Assembly (NCBI GenBank): GCA_002747515.1
Contig: PDPP01000022.1
Coordinates: 1 to 56,440 of the forward strand
Reading direction: 5' to 3'
DNA length: 56,440 nt
Source: Candidatus Moraniibacteriota bacterium
Lineage (GTDB): Bacteria > Patescibacteriota > Minisyncoccia > Moranbacterales > GCA-2747515
The notes under the pieces were generated by a model. That model had not been told where the DNA came from. It did no database searches and saw nothing but the letters and a program-made list of their open reading frames with translations. Shown in pieces: positions 8,647 through 18,191 of this stretch (its first letter is position 1; each line of letters begins with the position of its first letter). A program made the position numbers and the translations under genes.

Positions 8647-9136
8647 AATTGAGCTTGTGGTTCATCAAAGAATTAATCAGATTAAAGAGATTGTTATTAC
8701 CTCCTCTCATAGTCTGAAGCAAGACCAGGTATTGGATTTCAAAAAATTTTTCTGTAAATACTATGGCATGCAGTTTCACATCATGTCTATTGACACCAAT
8801 ATCTATTTTGTTTTTCTTCCTGATGAAAAAATCACAGCAGAACCCGTATCTGATTTAATCACTCTGCTGGATGTAATCCACAATCATGCAAAAAAAATTC
8901 TGCCAAACGCAGAAATTGAGGTGTGTATGACATTTTCCGAAGTCTCACAGAAAAAAATGATGAGATTTGAGACAGAAAAACGCCTTAAACTGTATGCAAA
9001 AAAAATATTTGCACTGCAAAAAGCAATTGGGGATACATCCATACATTCAGTGGATGATGAGAAAGTACTAAAAAGCAATCTCAACTTCCTTTTGGCAAAA
9101 GCAAAAGAAGCGAAAATGCTTCTCAATTCTTTATAA
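8633..9136 (+). CDS. Unknown 167-aa protein coupled to the DksA-like gene
   Basis: I do not recognise this protein. It is soluble, with no signal peptide or membrane span. The N-terminal half looks like mixed alpha/beta (strands around YRIELVVHQ, IKEIVITSS and NIYFVFLP). The C-terminal half is helical and Lys/Glu/Ala-rich. The start at 8633 is preferred to the track start at 8585 because GGAGG lies five bases before it. It overlaps the DksA-like gene by 14 bases, shares its strong promoter, and is followed by a clear terminator, so the two form a two-gene operon. A role alongside the DksA-like factor is an inference from position only. Confidence 0.7.
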   Translation: MHTYRIELVVHQRINQIKEIVITSSHSLKQDQVLDFKKFFCKYYGMQFHIMSIDTNIYFVFLPDEKITAEPVSDLITLLDVIHNHAKKILPNAEIEVCMTFSEVSQKKMMRFETEKRLKLYAKKIFALQKAIGDTSIHSVDDEKVLKSNLNFLLAKAKEAKMLLNSL

Positions 9137-9147
9137 AACTACTAACA

Positions 9148-9176
9148 CGTGGAAAGAAAATCTTTCCACGTTTTTT
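9148..9176 (+). terminator. Terminator of the DksA-like operon
   Basis: A perfect 10-bp stem CGTGGAAAGA/TCTTTCCACG with loop AAA, followed by TTTTTT, 11 bases after the stop codon. Confidence 0.93.
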
Positions 9177-9182
9177 ATTTTT

Positions 9183-9211
9183 TAGAAACATTTAAAAACT
9201 TATGGTATCAT
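9183..9211 (+). promoter_or_regulatory. Promoter for recG (extended -10 type)
   Basis: TATCAT at 9206-9211 is preceded by TGG, giving an extended -10. A weak -35 (TAGAAA) lies 17 bases upstream. It sits between the operon terminator and the recG start codon. Confidence 0.5.
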
Positions 9212-9238
9212 AGGTGTGCATTTTTTCAATGAATACAC

Positions 9239-11332
9239 ATGATCGATATCACACAAAAACTTGATTCTCTCCCTCGCATCTCAAAAACATATGCAAAAAA
9301 ATGCGAAAAACTCGGACTATTTACTATACGAGACCTTCTATTTCATTTCCCTACACGTTATGAAGATTTTTCACATACATATGACATCGCCGAACTCTCA
9401 GCCAATACAAGTGCAACAATTATCGGAAAAGTAACAGATATAAACACAACACGTATTTACAAGAGAAATCTCACAATCACCACAGCTATAATTCACGATA
9501 GTACAGGAAGCATAAATGCAATCTGGTTCAATCAACCATTTATCGAAAAATCTATTTCCACAGAAAAGCAATTGCGTATTAGTGGCAAAATCAGTTTTAA
9601 TAAAAAAAACGGACTACACTTTGCTTCTCCAAGTATCGAGCGACTTGAACGCACACCCACAAGCACTGGCCGATTAGTTCCCATCTATCCTGAGACAGCA
9701 GGTATCACATCAAAATGGATTCGCTGGCAAATCCAAATGATTTTTGAAAAGGATTTTACTATATCTGACACAATTCCAAAAGACATTCTTGATGAACTAC
9801 ATCTCCCTAAAATTAAAAGATCTCTCAAGCTCATTCATTTTCCAAGAAATGTCGATGATCATAATTTTGCGCACAAACGATTTATATTTGAAGAAATGTT
9901 CCTATTACAAATAGTTACATTACAATCACGCGTTGCACTCGCACAAAAAAAAGCACAAAAAATCTCATTTGATAAAAATGCAATCAAAAAATTTGTTGAC
10001 AGCCTTCCATTTACTCCCACAAATGCTCAAAAAAAGAGCGCTTTTCAAATTCTTACTGACATACAAAAAACCGTTCCAATGAATCGATTACTTAATGGTG
10101 ATGTCGGTGCAGGTAAGACCCTTGTCGCTGCAATTGCCGCACTACAATGTGCATTAAATAAAAAACAAATCGCAATTCTTGCTCCCACAGAAGTTTTAGC
10201 CAAACAGCATTTTGATACATTACTTTCATTTTTTGAAAATTACGACATTTCTATTGGCCTCCTTACAGGATCTTACAAAAACTATGGCACGCACCCAGCA
10301 CTAATTCAAACCACAACACGACCAAAAATGCTAAATCTCATCAACTCAGGAGAAGTGAGAATTGTCATTGGTACACATGCAATCATTCAAGAGGACGTTG
10401 CATTCAAAAACCTTGCCCTTATCATCGTCGATGAGCAACATCGTTTTGGTGTAGCTCAACGTGCAAAACTTGCAGAAAAAAGTATGAATAGCAATGACGG
10501 AAAGAAAAACACTGTCCCTCACTTTCTCACAATGACCGCGACACCTATTCCTCGCACATTTGCACTTGCACTTTTTGGTGATCTCTCTGTATCAGTACTT
10601 GATGAAAAACCGAAAAATCGCAAAGAAATCAAAACAAAACTCATCCATCCAGAAAATAGAGTAAAAATCTATGAATTTATAAAAAAAGAAATCAGCAATG
10701 GTCGCCAAGCATACATCATCCTTCCGCTCGTTGAAGAGTCTGAAACACTACAAGATGTACGAAGCGCAAAGAGCGAATTCGAACGATTACAAAAAGAAGA
10801 TTTCTCAAACCTCTCTCTTGGACTTATGTACGGAAAACTAAAATCAAAAGAAAAAGAACAGCTCATGTCAAAATTCGAAAATGGTTCTATTGATGTACTC
10901 ATTTCAACATCTGTCGTTGAAGTTGGTGTTGATGTGCCAAATGCCACTGTTATGATCATTGAAAATGCTGAACGATTTGGACTCTCACAACTCCATCAAT
11001 TTCGTGGTCGTATTGGACGTGGTGAACATCAATCATATTGTTTTTTACTTTCCACACATTTTAACAGTAAGCGACTTCAGTCAATGGAACAATACACTGA
11101 TGGTTTTAAATTAGCTCAAATCGATTTAGATATTCGTGGACCAGGCGAATTTCTCGGTTCACAGCAAAGTGGTATCCCAGATGGTGCAATGAAAAATATT
11201 GCAAATACAAAACTCATTACTCTCACACGAGAATATGCAAAAAAAATCCTACAAAAAGATCCATCACTCACAAAACACAAAAACCTCAAAAAAGAAATTG
11301 CACATTTTTACACAAATATCCACATGGAATAG
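9239..11332 (+). CDS. recG: ATP-dependent DNA helicase RecG
   Basis: A 697-aa enzyme that unwinds and branch-migrates stalled replication forks and recombination intermediates. The N-terminal wedge/OB-fold region (about residues 1-230) holds the FPTRYEDFS motif typical of RecG. The helicase core has Walker A GDVGAGKT, the DEQH box (VDEQHRFGVAQR), MTATPIPRT, and in the second lobe STSVVEVGVDVPNAT followed by QFRGRIGRG. The C-terminal DIRGPGEFLGSQQSG is a RecG signature. Length is normal. The gene is monocistronic and converges on the glycosyltransferase gene 14 bases downstream. Confidence 0.97.
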   Translation: MIDITQKLDSLPRISKTYAKKCEKLGLFTIRDLLFHFPTRYEDFSHTYDIAELSANTSATIIGKVTDINTTRIYKRNLTITTAIIHDSTGSINAIWFNQPFIEKSISTEKQLRISGKISFNKKNGLHFASPSIERLERTPTSTGRLVPIYPETAGITSKWIRWQIQMIFEKDFTISDTIPKDILDELHLPKIKRSLKLIHFPRNVDDHNFAHKRFIFEEMFLLQIVTLQSRVALAQKKAQKISFDKNAIKKFVDSLPFTPTNAQKKSAFQILTDIQKTVPMNRLLNGDVGAGKTLVAAIAALQCALNKKQIAILAPTEVLAKQHFDTLLSFFENYDISIGLLTGSYKNYGTHPALIQTTTRPKMLNLINSGEVRIVIGTHAIIQEDVAFKNLALIIVDEQHRFGVAQRAKLAEKSMNSNDGKKNTVPHFLTMTATPIPRTFALALFGDLSVSVLDEKPKNRKEIKTKLIHPENRVKIYEFIKKEISNGRQAYIILPLVEESETLQDVRSAKSEFERLQKEDFSNLSLGLMYGKLKSKEKEQLMSKFENGSIDVLISTSVVEVGVDVPNATVMIIENAERFGLSQLHQFRGRIGRGEHQSYCFLLSTHFNSKRLQSMEQYTDGFKLAQIDLDIRGPGEFLGSQQSGIPDGAMKNIANTKLITLTREYAKKILQKDPSLTKHKNLKKEIAHFYTNIHME

Positions 11333-11346
11333 ATTATCTTCAAATT

Positions 11347-12504
11347 TTATCTTTTGAATTCTGTTATAGTTTTTTCATATACAGAAAACAACTTCTCAGC
11401 ACATTTGTCAGATGTATATTTTTCTCGTGCAATAACATAAGATTCCTTTCCAATACGGTTACGCAAAGTTTCATCATCAATAAGTCGTTGTATATTATAT
11501 GAAAAAGAATCATCTTCTTTTGTTAGTAATCCACTTTTTTCATCTTCAATTAAACTTCCTACACCATTAATCCCTACACCAACAATTGGACGCCCAATAT
11601 ACATATTTTCTGTCACAATCGTTCCTTGTGTCTCCGATGTGGATGCATATACAAAAATATCTCCTGCTGCCAAATAATTTTTGACAACATCGCGTGCAAT
11701 CTTTCCTGTAAATATCACTTTATCCAAAACTCCTTCTTCTATAAAAATTTTCTTCATTTCACATTTTTGATCACCTTCCCCACAACAAAGAAATACAATA
11801 TTATCATTTTGAGCAAGCACATTTGCAACTTGTTTCGCAAGAAAAAGCACATTTTTTTCTTCTGTAAGACGTGAAACCGTCACAAGAACAATTGCATTAT
11901 CAGCTATTTTGTGTTTTCTGCGTATATTTTTTCCATTAGGATTTGCAAATAATTTCTCATCAACACCTGACTCTACAACATTAATTCGATGAGAATTCAC
12001 ACCAACTTTTTTTATCAAAGAAGTAATTGCATCAGTTGGAGCTATGATACAATCGGCTTGCTTAGCAAAAGATGCGGCATTTTTCATTGCAATATGTGCT
12101 GAAATTTTTTCTGGCACAAAAGGCATATAATGTGCATACCTGTCATACAAAGAGTGCCATGTGAACACTAAAGGAATACTTTTTTTTCGCGCCCATCGTT
12201 TTGCAGTTATACCCAGTAAATTTGGATGTTGTGCATGAATAATATCAAAATCCATTTCAGCAATTTGTGCATCAATATATGAAGAAAAAGGTACAACAAG
12301 CGAAAAATCAATTTTTGTTGGTGCTTTAATTGCTGGATAGCGAAAAATATTTTTCTCATCTTTTGTCACACGTTCAAACCACTCTGGTGCAAACACATAA
12401 ACAGTATGACCTTTCTTTATCAAAGATAAACGAAAACCCTCAACAGACGTGCTGACACCGTAAGGGTTTGGTAAATAATTATTTGTAAATATCGCAATTT
12501 TCAT
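11347..12504 (-). CDS. GT4-family glycosyltransferase
   Basis: A 385-aa GT-B fold enzyme. The N-terminal domain begins MKIAIFTNNYLPNPYGVS, with the glycine-containing acceptor loop of GT4 enzymes, followed by the conserved IIHAQHPNLLG and TWHSLYDRYA segments. The C-terminal domain has the donor-site pattern SRLTEEKN and the E-x7-E region (ASTSETQGTIVTENM). The closest look-alikes are sugar-nucleotide dependent lipid or polysaccharide mannosyl- and glucosyltransferases. The substrate cannot be read from the sequence. It probably acts at the inner face of the membrane in envelope glycan or glycolipid synthesis. A full-length gene, minus strand, separate from recG. Confidence 0.87.
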   Translation of the reverse strand: MKIAIFTNNYLPNPYGVSTSVEGFRLSLIKKGHTVYVFAPEWFERVTKDEKNIFRYPAIKAPTKIDFSLVVPFSSYIDAQIAEMDFDIIHAQHPNLLGITAKRWARKKSIPLVFTWHSLYDRYAHYMPFVPEKISAHIAMKNAASFAKQADCIIAPTDAITSLIKKVGVNSHRINVVESGVDEKLFANPNGKNIRRKHKIADNAIVLVTVSRLTEEKNVLFLAKQVANVLAQNDNIVFLCCGEGDQKCEMKKIFIEEGVLDKVIFTGKIARDVVKNYLAAGDIFVYASTSETQGTIVTENMYIGRPIVGVGINGVGSLIEDEKSGLLTKEDDSFSYNIQRLIDDETLRNRIGKESYVIAREKYTSDKCAEKLFSVYEKTITEFKR

Positions 12505-12603
12505 TGTTTAGAATTTACACATCTACAATACATGCACATGAGTATTACGGATACAAATTATGAAGTTTAGAATGATAAAATCCGCCACAAACCAATTTAA
12601 TTT

Positions 12604-13443
12604 CTAGTTATTTTTAACAAAATCTACAACATCCTGAAAAACATCTTTATGTTCACCATTTCCCATAAAATTATGACTAGCTCTTTTTACATATCGTTTT
12701 TCTTTTTTCTTTGAACTAATCCTATTGTAAAACTTTTCAACACTCTTGTGAGATACAAGATGATCGTGCTCTGGCTGCACAATAAATACTGGTTGCGTGA
12801 TCTTTTCAAGGTCATTCAACGATTTCTTGATTGCTTTATATGCTTCAAATACACTACTGAGTGGATAATATTGATATGAAATTAACTGTGTAATACTTGG
12901 TTGCGCCTTCCCCAAACGTGGATAATATTTCCTTTTATATTTCGTAAATTTACTTGTCACACGCGCAATACAAATACCAAGTTTTTCAAAACGCATGTCA
13001 TATGGCGTGCTCATAAGAATAACACCATTTACGTCTTTTTTCTTTGAAGCAACAAGTAATGCAAGATTTCCTCCCATGGACATGCCACCAATATATACTT
13101 TTTTATACTGTTTTTTCACACGCTCATATGCTCTGATAACATCATTCATCCACTCCGTCCACACAACTTTTTCCATTGCTTGTGGATTTATACCGTGTCC
13201 TGACAACATAGGCGCATCCACACCAAACCCTTCGCGATTTAACTGCTCACCCAATATACGCATTTCATACGGTGTCGATGTCCATCCGTGCACTAAAATA
13301 ACACACGTATCGTTTGTGCCTTTAAAATGAAATGATTTATTAATAATATTAATCTCATCATTATATCTGTCACGCATCTCAACTGGCACTTCTTTTCGTC
13401 TTTTCTTGACAACCTGATACAATTTTTGTGCGTATTCTGTCAT
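12604..13443 (-). CDS. Alpha/beta hydrolase (carboxylesterase / monoacylglycerol lipase-like)
   Basis: A 279-aa serine hydrolase. The oxyanion region is VILVHGWTSTPYEM, the nucleophile elbow GGMSMGGN, the acid probably Asp in QPEHDHLVS, and the catalytic His in RASHNFMG near the C-terminus. The lid between strand 6 and the acid is rich in Tyr and Lys. There is no signal peptide, so it is probably cytoplasmic. The pattern resembles Est30-type carboxylesterases and bacterial monoglyceride lipases; the natural substrate is unknown. Its neighbours (glycosyltransferase, DedA) make lipid metabolism plausible, by inference only. Confidence 0.85.
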   Translation of the reverse strand: MTEYAQKLYQVVKKRRKEVPVEMRDRYNDEINIINKSFHFKGTNDTCVILVHGWTSTPYEMRILGEQLNREGFGVDAPMLSGHGINPQAMEKVVWTEWMNDVIRAYERVKKQYKKVYIGGMSMGGNLALLVASKKKDVNGVILMSTPYDMRFEKLGICIARVTSKFTKYKRKYYPRLGKAQPSITQLISYQYYPLSSVFEAYKAIKKSLNDLEKITQPVFIVQPEHDHLVSHKSVEKFYNRISSKKKEKRYVKRASHNFMGNGEHKDVFQDVVDFVKNN

Positions 13444-13533
13444 ATTTATTCAAATTGAAAATAGAGATAAAACATCTCTTCATAAGTATAATAGTACCAA
13501 TTTTTCACAATTTCGCAATAGATAAAACACTTT

Positions 13534-14148
13534 TTATCTCATCACCATATCTGTTGAACATGTGTTTTGTAAGATGCTCTTTTTTCGTTTTCTCTCATAA
13601 ATTGTCCATAAAACCCCCAAAAAAAGCATTAACATCATAATAATCCATCCTGCCCAAGAGATATATTCAACAATTTGATTGTACATATACCCAAAAAAAT
13701 ACCCAGCAATTGTAAGTCCTCCACTCCAAACTATACCGCCGATAATCGTATAAAAGAAAAAGCGCCAAAAAGACATTTTGACAATTCCAGCAGCAACAAA
13801 TGTCACCCAACACAATCCTGTTGTTGATTTTACAGCAATAATAATTTTACCTCCATGCAACAAAAAAGCATTTTCCATACGAAGAACCATCTTCTCCGTA
13901 ACACCAAAATACTTCCCTACACTCGTCACAAATCGCATGCCCCATTTTTTACCGATATAATACAAAACAATATCCCCTATCATTCCAGAAACCAATGACA
14001 CAAAAAATACCACATAAACATTAAAAACACCCCATGATGACATAAATGCAGCCACAAGCGTCACGATTGGACCAAACGCCATCATAAGTGGAATCATGAT
14101 AATATAACCATACTCAATCAAAAATTGTATAATCATTTCTCCTTCCAT
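13534..14148 (-). CDS. DedA/SNARE-associated family membrane protein
   Basis: A 204-aa polytopic protein of the DedA (VTT-domain) family, whose members are implicated in lipid scrambling or flipping and envelope homeostasis. The family pattern is visible: FGPIVTLVAAFMSSWG near the N-terminus, then GDIVLYYIGKKWG, and a central re-entrant-type region with KSTTGLCWVTFVAAG where related proteins have R-F-x-P-G. Two terminal membrane helices and a basic cytoplasmic tail follow. The ATG at 14148 opens the ORF; a second ATG four codons in follows AAGGAG too closely to decide the start. It lies 21 bases downstream of the sortase gene and is probably cotranscribed with it. Confidence 0.85.
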   Translation of the reverse strand: MEGEMIIQFLIEYGYIIMIPLMMAFGPIVTLVAAFMSSWGVFNVYVVFFVSLVSGMIGDIVLYYIGKKWGMRFVTSVGKYFGVTEKMVLRMENAFLLHGGKIIIAVKSTTGLCWVTFVAAGIVKMSFWRFFFYTIIGGIVWSGGLTIAGYFFGYMYNQIVEYISWAGWIIMMLMLFLGVLWTIYERKRKKSILQNTCSTDMVMR

Positions 14149-14169
14149 GTTTTAGACTATATGTAATAT

Positions 14170-14784
14170 TTATTCTTCTATCAATCGTGCACGTACCACA
14201 AGTCGTTTCAATGCGGTATATTTTGGTGTGCATGTATACAGTGTAAGAATTGGCTCATTCACTTCTTGATCAAGAACATCTACATCATCACCCCCAACGG
14301 TGTCACGTTCATACACCTCATATATGTATTTTTCACTTCTATAATGTACAGTGACACGATCCCCAGTTTCCAATTTATCCAAATCTTCAAAAACGGTATA
14401 GGCGGGGTTTTTGCCAAATTTCCACCTATGTCCAGAAAGCACCACATTCCCACCATCGTGATTCGGCAGAGCTGTGGTTTTGTGATGTCCTACACCCTGT
14501 GCAAGTTTTTCGTCCGTCACACCTTCCACAATTGGTGCTTCTATAGTTTTTTCACCAAAATTAATGGTGATCCAAAATGTTCCAAGATCACTAAAAGTGT
14601 TTTTTTCATCGAACTGTTCAACTTCATCACGCACATGCTCCTCGATCGTTTTTTCCATTTCATCAGACACATCATCATCGATAGAAACATGCCGCGCATG
14701 AAAAAACCACCACCAAAATATTATATACACACCAAAAAAAAGAGAGAGAGAAATCTTTTTGTGTTTCTTAATCATATTCATCAC
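14170..14784 (-). CDS. Sortase transpeptidase (class D/E-like)
   Basis: A 204-aa membrane-anchored cysteine transpeptidase. A single N-terminal span (about residues 11-28) is followed by a linker and the sortase barrel. The catalytic His is in VLSGHRWKFG, the catalytic Cys is C185 in TLYTCTPKYTALKR, and R194 is the expected active-site Arg. The TLxTC signature and short length fit class D or E better than class A. It should cleave a sorting signal between Thr and Gly and attach proteins to the cell wall or to one another. The two genes just upstream encode LAKTG proteins, which makes them the obvious substrates. Confidence 0.92.
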   Translation of the reverse strand: MMNMIKKHKKISLSLFFGVYIIFWWWFFHARHVSIDDDVSDEMEKTIEEHVRDEVEQFDEKNTFSDLGTFWITINFGEKTIEAPIVEGVTDEKLAQGVGHHKTTALPNHDGGNVVLSGHRWKFGKNPAYTVFEDLDKLETGDRVTVHYRSEKYIYEVYERDTVGGDDVDVLDQEVNEPILTLYTCTPKYTALKRLVVRARLIEE

Positions 14785-14830
14785 TATGCCATACTAAAGA
14801 TTATTTATCTCCCCCATTTTTTCTTATTTA

Positions 14831-17800
14831 CTATTTTTTCACAGCCAATCGCCACCATACCATGAAAACCATACTGATGACACTTATAAACGTCCACAAT
14901 ACATTATCATCTCCTGTCTTCGCCAAATGCATTTCTTGTGTATTGTACCCAAAGTCTGCTTTGGTGTGATGATCGTTATTGCCGAGTTTCACGTGTGCTT
15001 TGTTGTTCATTTTGCCTTGTGGGTCGTATGTTTGGACATACTTTCTGATGTCTTGTTCTTTCACTTTGACTTTGTATTTGCCTTTAGGAAGATCTTCGAA
15101 AAGGTATTTGCCTTTTTTGTTGGTTTCTGTGCGCCAGACATAATCATCACTGGTGCCGAATTTTTTGTCTGGTCCTGCCCATGTGAGTTTGACACGGATG
15201 TCTTTTAGTCCCGGTTCATCTTTGTCTTGTTTACCGTCGCTGTTTTTGTCGTGCCAGATGTAATTGCCGATGGAGGAATTGCCTTCTGCTATTCCTTCCC
15301 TTCTCCATGTGGTTGGATCAGTACTTGTACTTGTTGTTGGGTCATCCGTACGTACGGGTGTTTGACCACGCAAGATATCATCGCCAAATTCCCCACTACC
15401 GTCTTCGTCCCAATATGCGTGTGCCTGATTTTCAATGGTGTTGATTTCATCCGGTACTGTGGATGTGAAGATGATGACAACTTCATTGTTGGAATTATCT
15501 TCGTTTGTGCCGCCTGGATCCGGTGCAATGTCTCCTTCCCATCGTACGCGGTTTTCTGCACTGTCATAGGTACAGACGCTTGTTGTGGATGCACCTCTTG
15601 CATCACACGTGAGAGAATTTTGGATGTATGTTGTGCCTGTTGGAATCGGATCGATCACTTGTGTATTCAATGCAGTCGCATTGCCATCGTTAATCCATAC
15701 CATTTTCCATTCCATCTCTGGCTGTGAGTTTGTGATGATTTTTTGTGCACTTGGTGGATCAAAGACGTTAGTGTATTGCACTTCAACGGTTGCTGTATTT
15801 GTCACTGTGTTGCTATCACTATCTGTCACTGTGTATGTAATTGTGTATGTGTCGGGTGTGTTGTTATCAAAACCGCCATCATTTTGCACAGTAACATTTG
15901 AAGTGATGTCACCATCTTCCAAATCAGTAGCTGAATCAACAAGATCCAAGAGATTAAGACTTTCACCTTGTAAAATGATGGTGTCATGTGTTGTGATGAC
16001 AGGTGGCGTGTTTGTACCGATACTAATGTTAAGAGATTGTGTTGCGCATGCCGGTGTCGGTGTAACATCATCACATACTTGGATTTCCACACTGTCTGTA
16101 CCAACGTAATCAGTGTCCGGTGTATAGGTAAAGTCACCATTTGCATTTAGTGTAATTGTGCCATGACTTGGACCAGTAATGGGTGATGTTGTTACCACCA
16201 AAGCGTCTCCCTCCGGATCTGTGTCTTGCACAGTGAGAATATTCCCTGACACCGGATTGTTCACTTGTGTATTAGCAGTGTCATCAGTGAGTGTTGGCGG
16301 GTCATTTATGGCATTTACCGTAATATCCGTTGCACCATTGACTGTTGCGGTGCCATCACTGACACTGTAGGTGAAGTCACCAACATTGTCTGTGCCGTTG
16401 TATTCGGTTGGTGCGTCATAGAGTAGTCCAGTGAGCTCTGCTGATGTAAGAGTATCTCCATTACTGATCGTTGTGCTATCCGCTTTTGTGACAGTGCCGA
16501 GGTTTGGGAGACCTGTTACGGTAATTGTGAGAGTATCACCATCCGCATCGGTTGGTGCCGACAGTCCAAGATTTGTGTCTGTAGACTCTTCATCTACTGT
16601 GACGGTTGAACTATCTGCGACAGGAGCGGTGTTAGTTTTTGTTAGTTGTGCTCTCGTTAATTCTTCAGTGCATACTTTATCCGTACAGTTCGTCATCACA
16701 CGATAGATATTGCCATCCATACTTACTGTACCTGTTAAGTTTAAAGTAGCATTTGTTTCGCCTGGCATGTCACTAAAAGATGCCCCATTGTCTGTGCTAA
16801 CTTGCCATTGATAGGAAATGCTGGTAGTTTGTTGCGGTATACCGCTATAGTTAGGAGTACCAGCATTAAAAACTTGTGTTGTTTGATAGTACGCATCGGT
16901 GATAGTGAAAGTGATAGTGTCATTCACTTGGTAAGTTTGGTCTGTTAAAGGCGTGCCTATCCCTAGTTGAGTGGCTTGTTGTGAGTTACCGACACCTTGT
17001 CCGGCACCAATTAAAGTTGGAATACCGTTTACATCAACTGGACTATTGATTGATCCATTGGCATTTAAATTAGATTGATTTAAACTTCCATCACCTTCCA
17101 ATGCATCAGGACAACTATCGTTGTCTGAGTCTAAATCAAGATAGTCTGGGGTTCCATCGTTGTCGGTGTCGCAATTCAAAACCACTGCATAAGTTGCTGC
17201 TTGTGTAGCGGGACCATTGCCATATGTTAATACATCAGCTCTGGTAGAGATTGTTAGATTTTCTCCCCGAGTATAAAACATTGCATTTCTCGGTAAAATA
17301 GTGCTTGTACTACTAGAGATGGTGTTGTTATAAGTGATTTGTTGGGTATTTTCACCAACAATAGCTCCAGCACTATTTGGGTATCCCCCGATCTCTTCTA
17401 AAAAGGTAAAATTAGTTCCATCGGTTGTAAATTCCAAATCTTCATTCCAATTATTTGGAGTGGTGTTATAGTTTGTTAACTGAGCGTCAAAAACAGCTAT
17501 CTTAACCGGATAAGATACGCCACCTCTTTCAGCTGAAAAGACAAGATCGTAGGTAACACTGTCTGTAGAATGAGGAGAACCATCTTCAAAACGCATCCTT
17601 ATGGCTTCTGTACTACCGGCAGGGTTATACCTACTTGAACCATATCCAGACATGCCCATAGCGGTAATAGGAAAATTCCATGATCGACTAACATTTTTCA
17701 TCTCAGCTTTGTAAGTAATACCTTTGTGAGTAAATTGAGCTGTATGAACAGTATTACCAGACATGTCATTAGCATTGATATTCAAGCCTGACCAATCAAA

Positions 17801-18058
17801 AAAATGTAGACTTCTTTTATAAGCACCTGAACCAGAAATACTTTGCGTACTTTCATTACAATATTTTTCATCCGCATCAAGAATACCATCATTGTCATCA
17901 TCAAAGTCAAGATAATTTGCAACAGTATCATCATCATAATCATTAGGGGCGGCTAGGACACAAAAGCTCAAACCAAATACAATAATAAGAAAAACATTAA
18001 ATATCAATGATAGTTTTTGATATCTACGATATATTTTTTTCTTTTTTTCTTTTTGCAT
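14831..18058 (-). CDS. Sortase-anchored surface protein with TSP3-like, cadherin-like, DUF11 and SdrD-B modules, LAKTG signal
   Basis: A 1075-aa secreted protein. The N-terminus is a basic start plus hydrophobic signal peptide (about residues 16-36). Next comes an acidic calcium-binding stretch (YDDDTVANYLDFDDDNDG), then a long lectin- or jelly-roll-like region, and a second D-rich repeat near residue 300. Bacterial cadherin-like repeats follow (PTDADGDTLTITVTG), then a DUF11-type module with GTTYIQNSL, and an SdrD B-like domain (IGNYIWHDKNSDGKQDKDE). The end is a complete sorting signal: LAKTG at 1045-1049, a hydrophobic helix and KK. Probably an adhesin or wall polymer. The gene lies 46 bases upstream of the sortase gene. 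Its base composition is visibly richer in G and C than its neighbours. Confidence 0.88.
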   Translation of the reverse strand: MQKEKKKKIYRRYQKLSLIFNVFLIIVFGLSFCVLAAPNDYDDDTVANYLDFDDDNDGILDADEKYCNESTQSISGSGAYKRSLHFFDWSGLNINANDMSGNTVHTAQFTHKGITYKAEMKNVSRSWNFPITAMGMSGYGSSRYNPAGSTEAIRMRFEDGSPHSTDSVTYDLVFSAERGGVSYPVKIAVFDAQLTNYNTTPNNWNEDLEFTTDGTNFTFLEEIGGYPNSAGAIVGENTQQITYNNTISSSTSTILPRNAMFYTRGENLTISTRADVLTYGNGPATQAATYAVVLNCDTDNDGTPDYLDLDSDNDSCPDALEGDGSLNQSNLNANGSINSPVDVNGIPTLIGAGQGVGNSQQATQLGIGTPLTDQTYQVNDTITFTITDAYYQTTQVFNAGTPNYSGIPQQTTSISYQWQVSTDNGASFSDMPGETNATLNLTGTVSMDGNIYRVMTNCTDKVCTEELTRAQLTKTNTAPVADSSTVTVDEESTDTNLGLSAPTDADGDTLTITVTGLPNLGTVTKADSTTISNGDTLTSAELTGLLYDAPTEYNGTDNVGDFTYSVSDGTATVNGATDITVNAINDPPTLTDDTANTQVNNPVSGNILTVQDTDPEGDALVVTTSPITGPSHGTITLNANGDFTYTPDTDYVGTDSVEIQVCDDVTPTPACATQSLNISIGTNTPPVITTHDTIILQGESLNLLDLVDSATDLEDGDITSNVTVQNDGGFDNNTPDTYTITYTVTDSDSNTVTNTATVEVQYTNVFDPPSAQKIITNSQPEMEWKMVWINDGNATALNTQVIDPIPTGTTYIQNSLTCDARGASTTSVCTYDSAENRVRWEGDIAPDPGGTNEDNSNNEVVIIFTSTVPDEINTIENQAHAYWDEDGSGEFGDDILRGQTPVRTDDPTTSTSTDPTTWRREGIAEGNSSIGNYIWHDKNSDGKQDKDEPGLKDIRVKLTWAGPDKKFGTSDDYVWRTETNKKGKYLFEDLPKGKYKVKVKEQDIRKYVQTYDPQGKMNNKAHVKLGNNDHHTKADFGYNTQEMHLAKTGDDNVLWTFISVISMVFMVWWRLAVKK
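14915..15287 (-). repeat. Long direct repeat, copy 1 (3' end of the 1075-aa surface protein gene)
   Basis: About 370 bases coding for the SdrD-B module and LAKTG motif. It is nearly identical, at the nucleotide level, to 18245-18618 in the neighbouring gene. Differences are scattered single bases. This indicates recent duplication or gene conversion. Confidence 0.9.
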
Positions 18059-18191
18059 AAAAACTTTGACTGTACATTAAAATCACTAGCACATTACACG
18101 ATCAGCCCACAAAATACGAGAAAACCAATAACACTTAATATGTTATCACATTTTTCCTCATCACAAAAATCACAAAAATTTTTCATCACAA

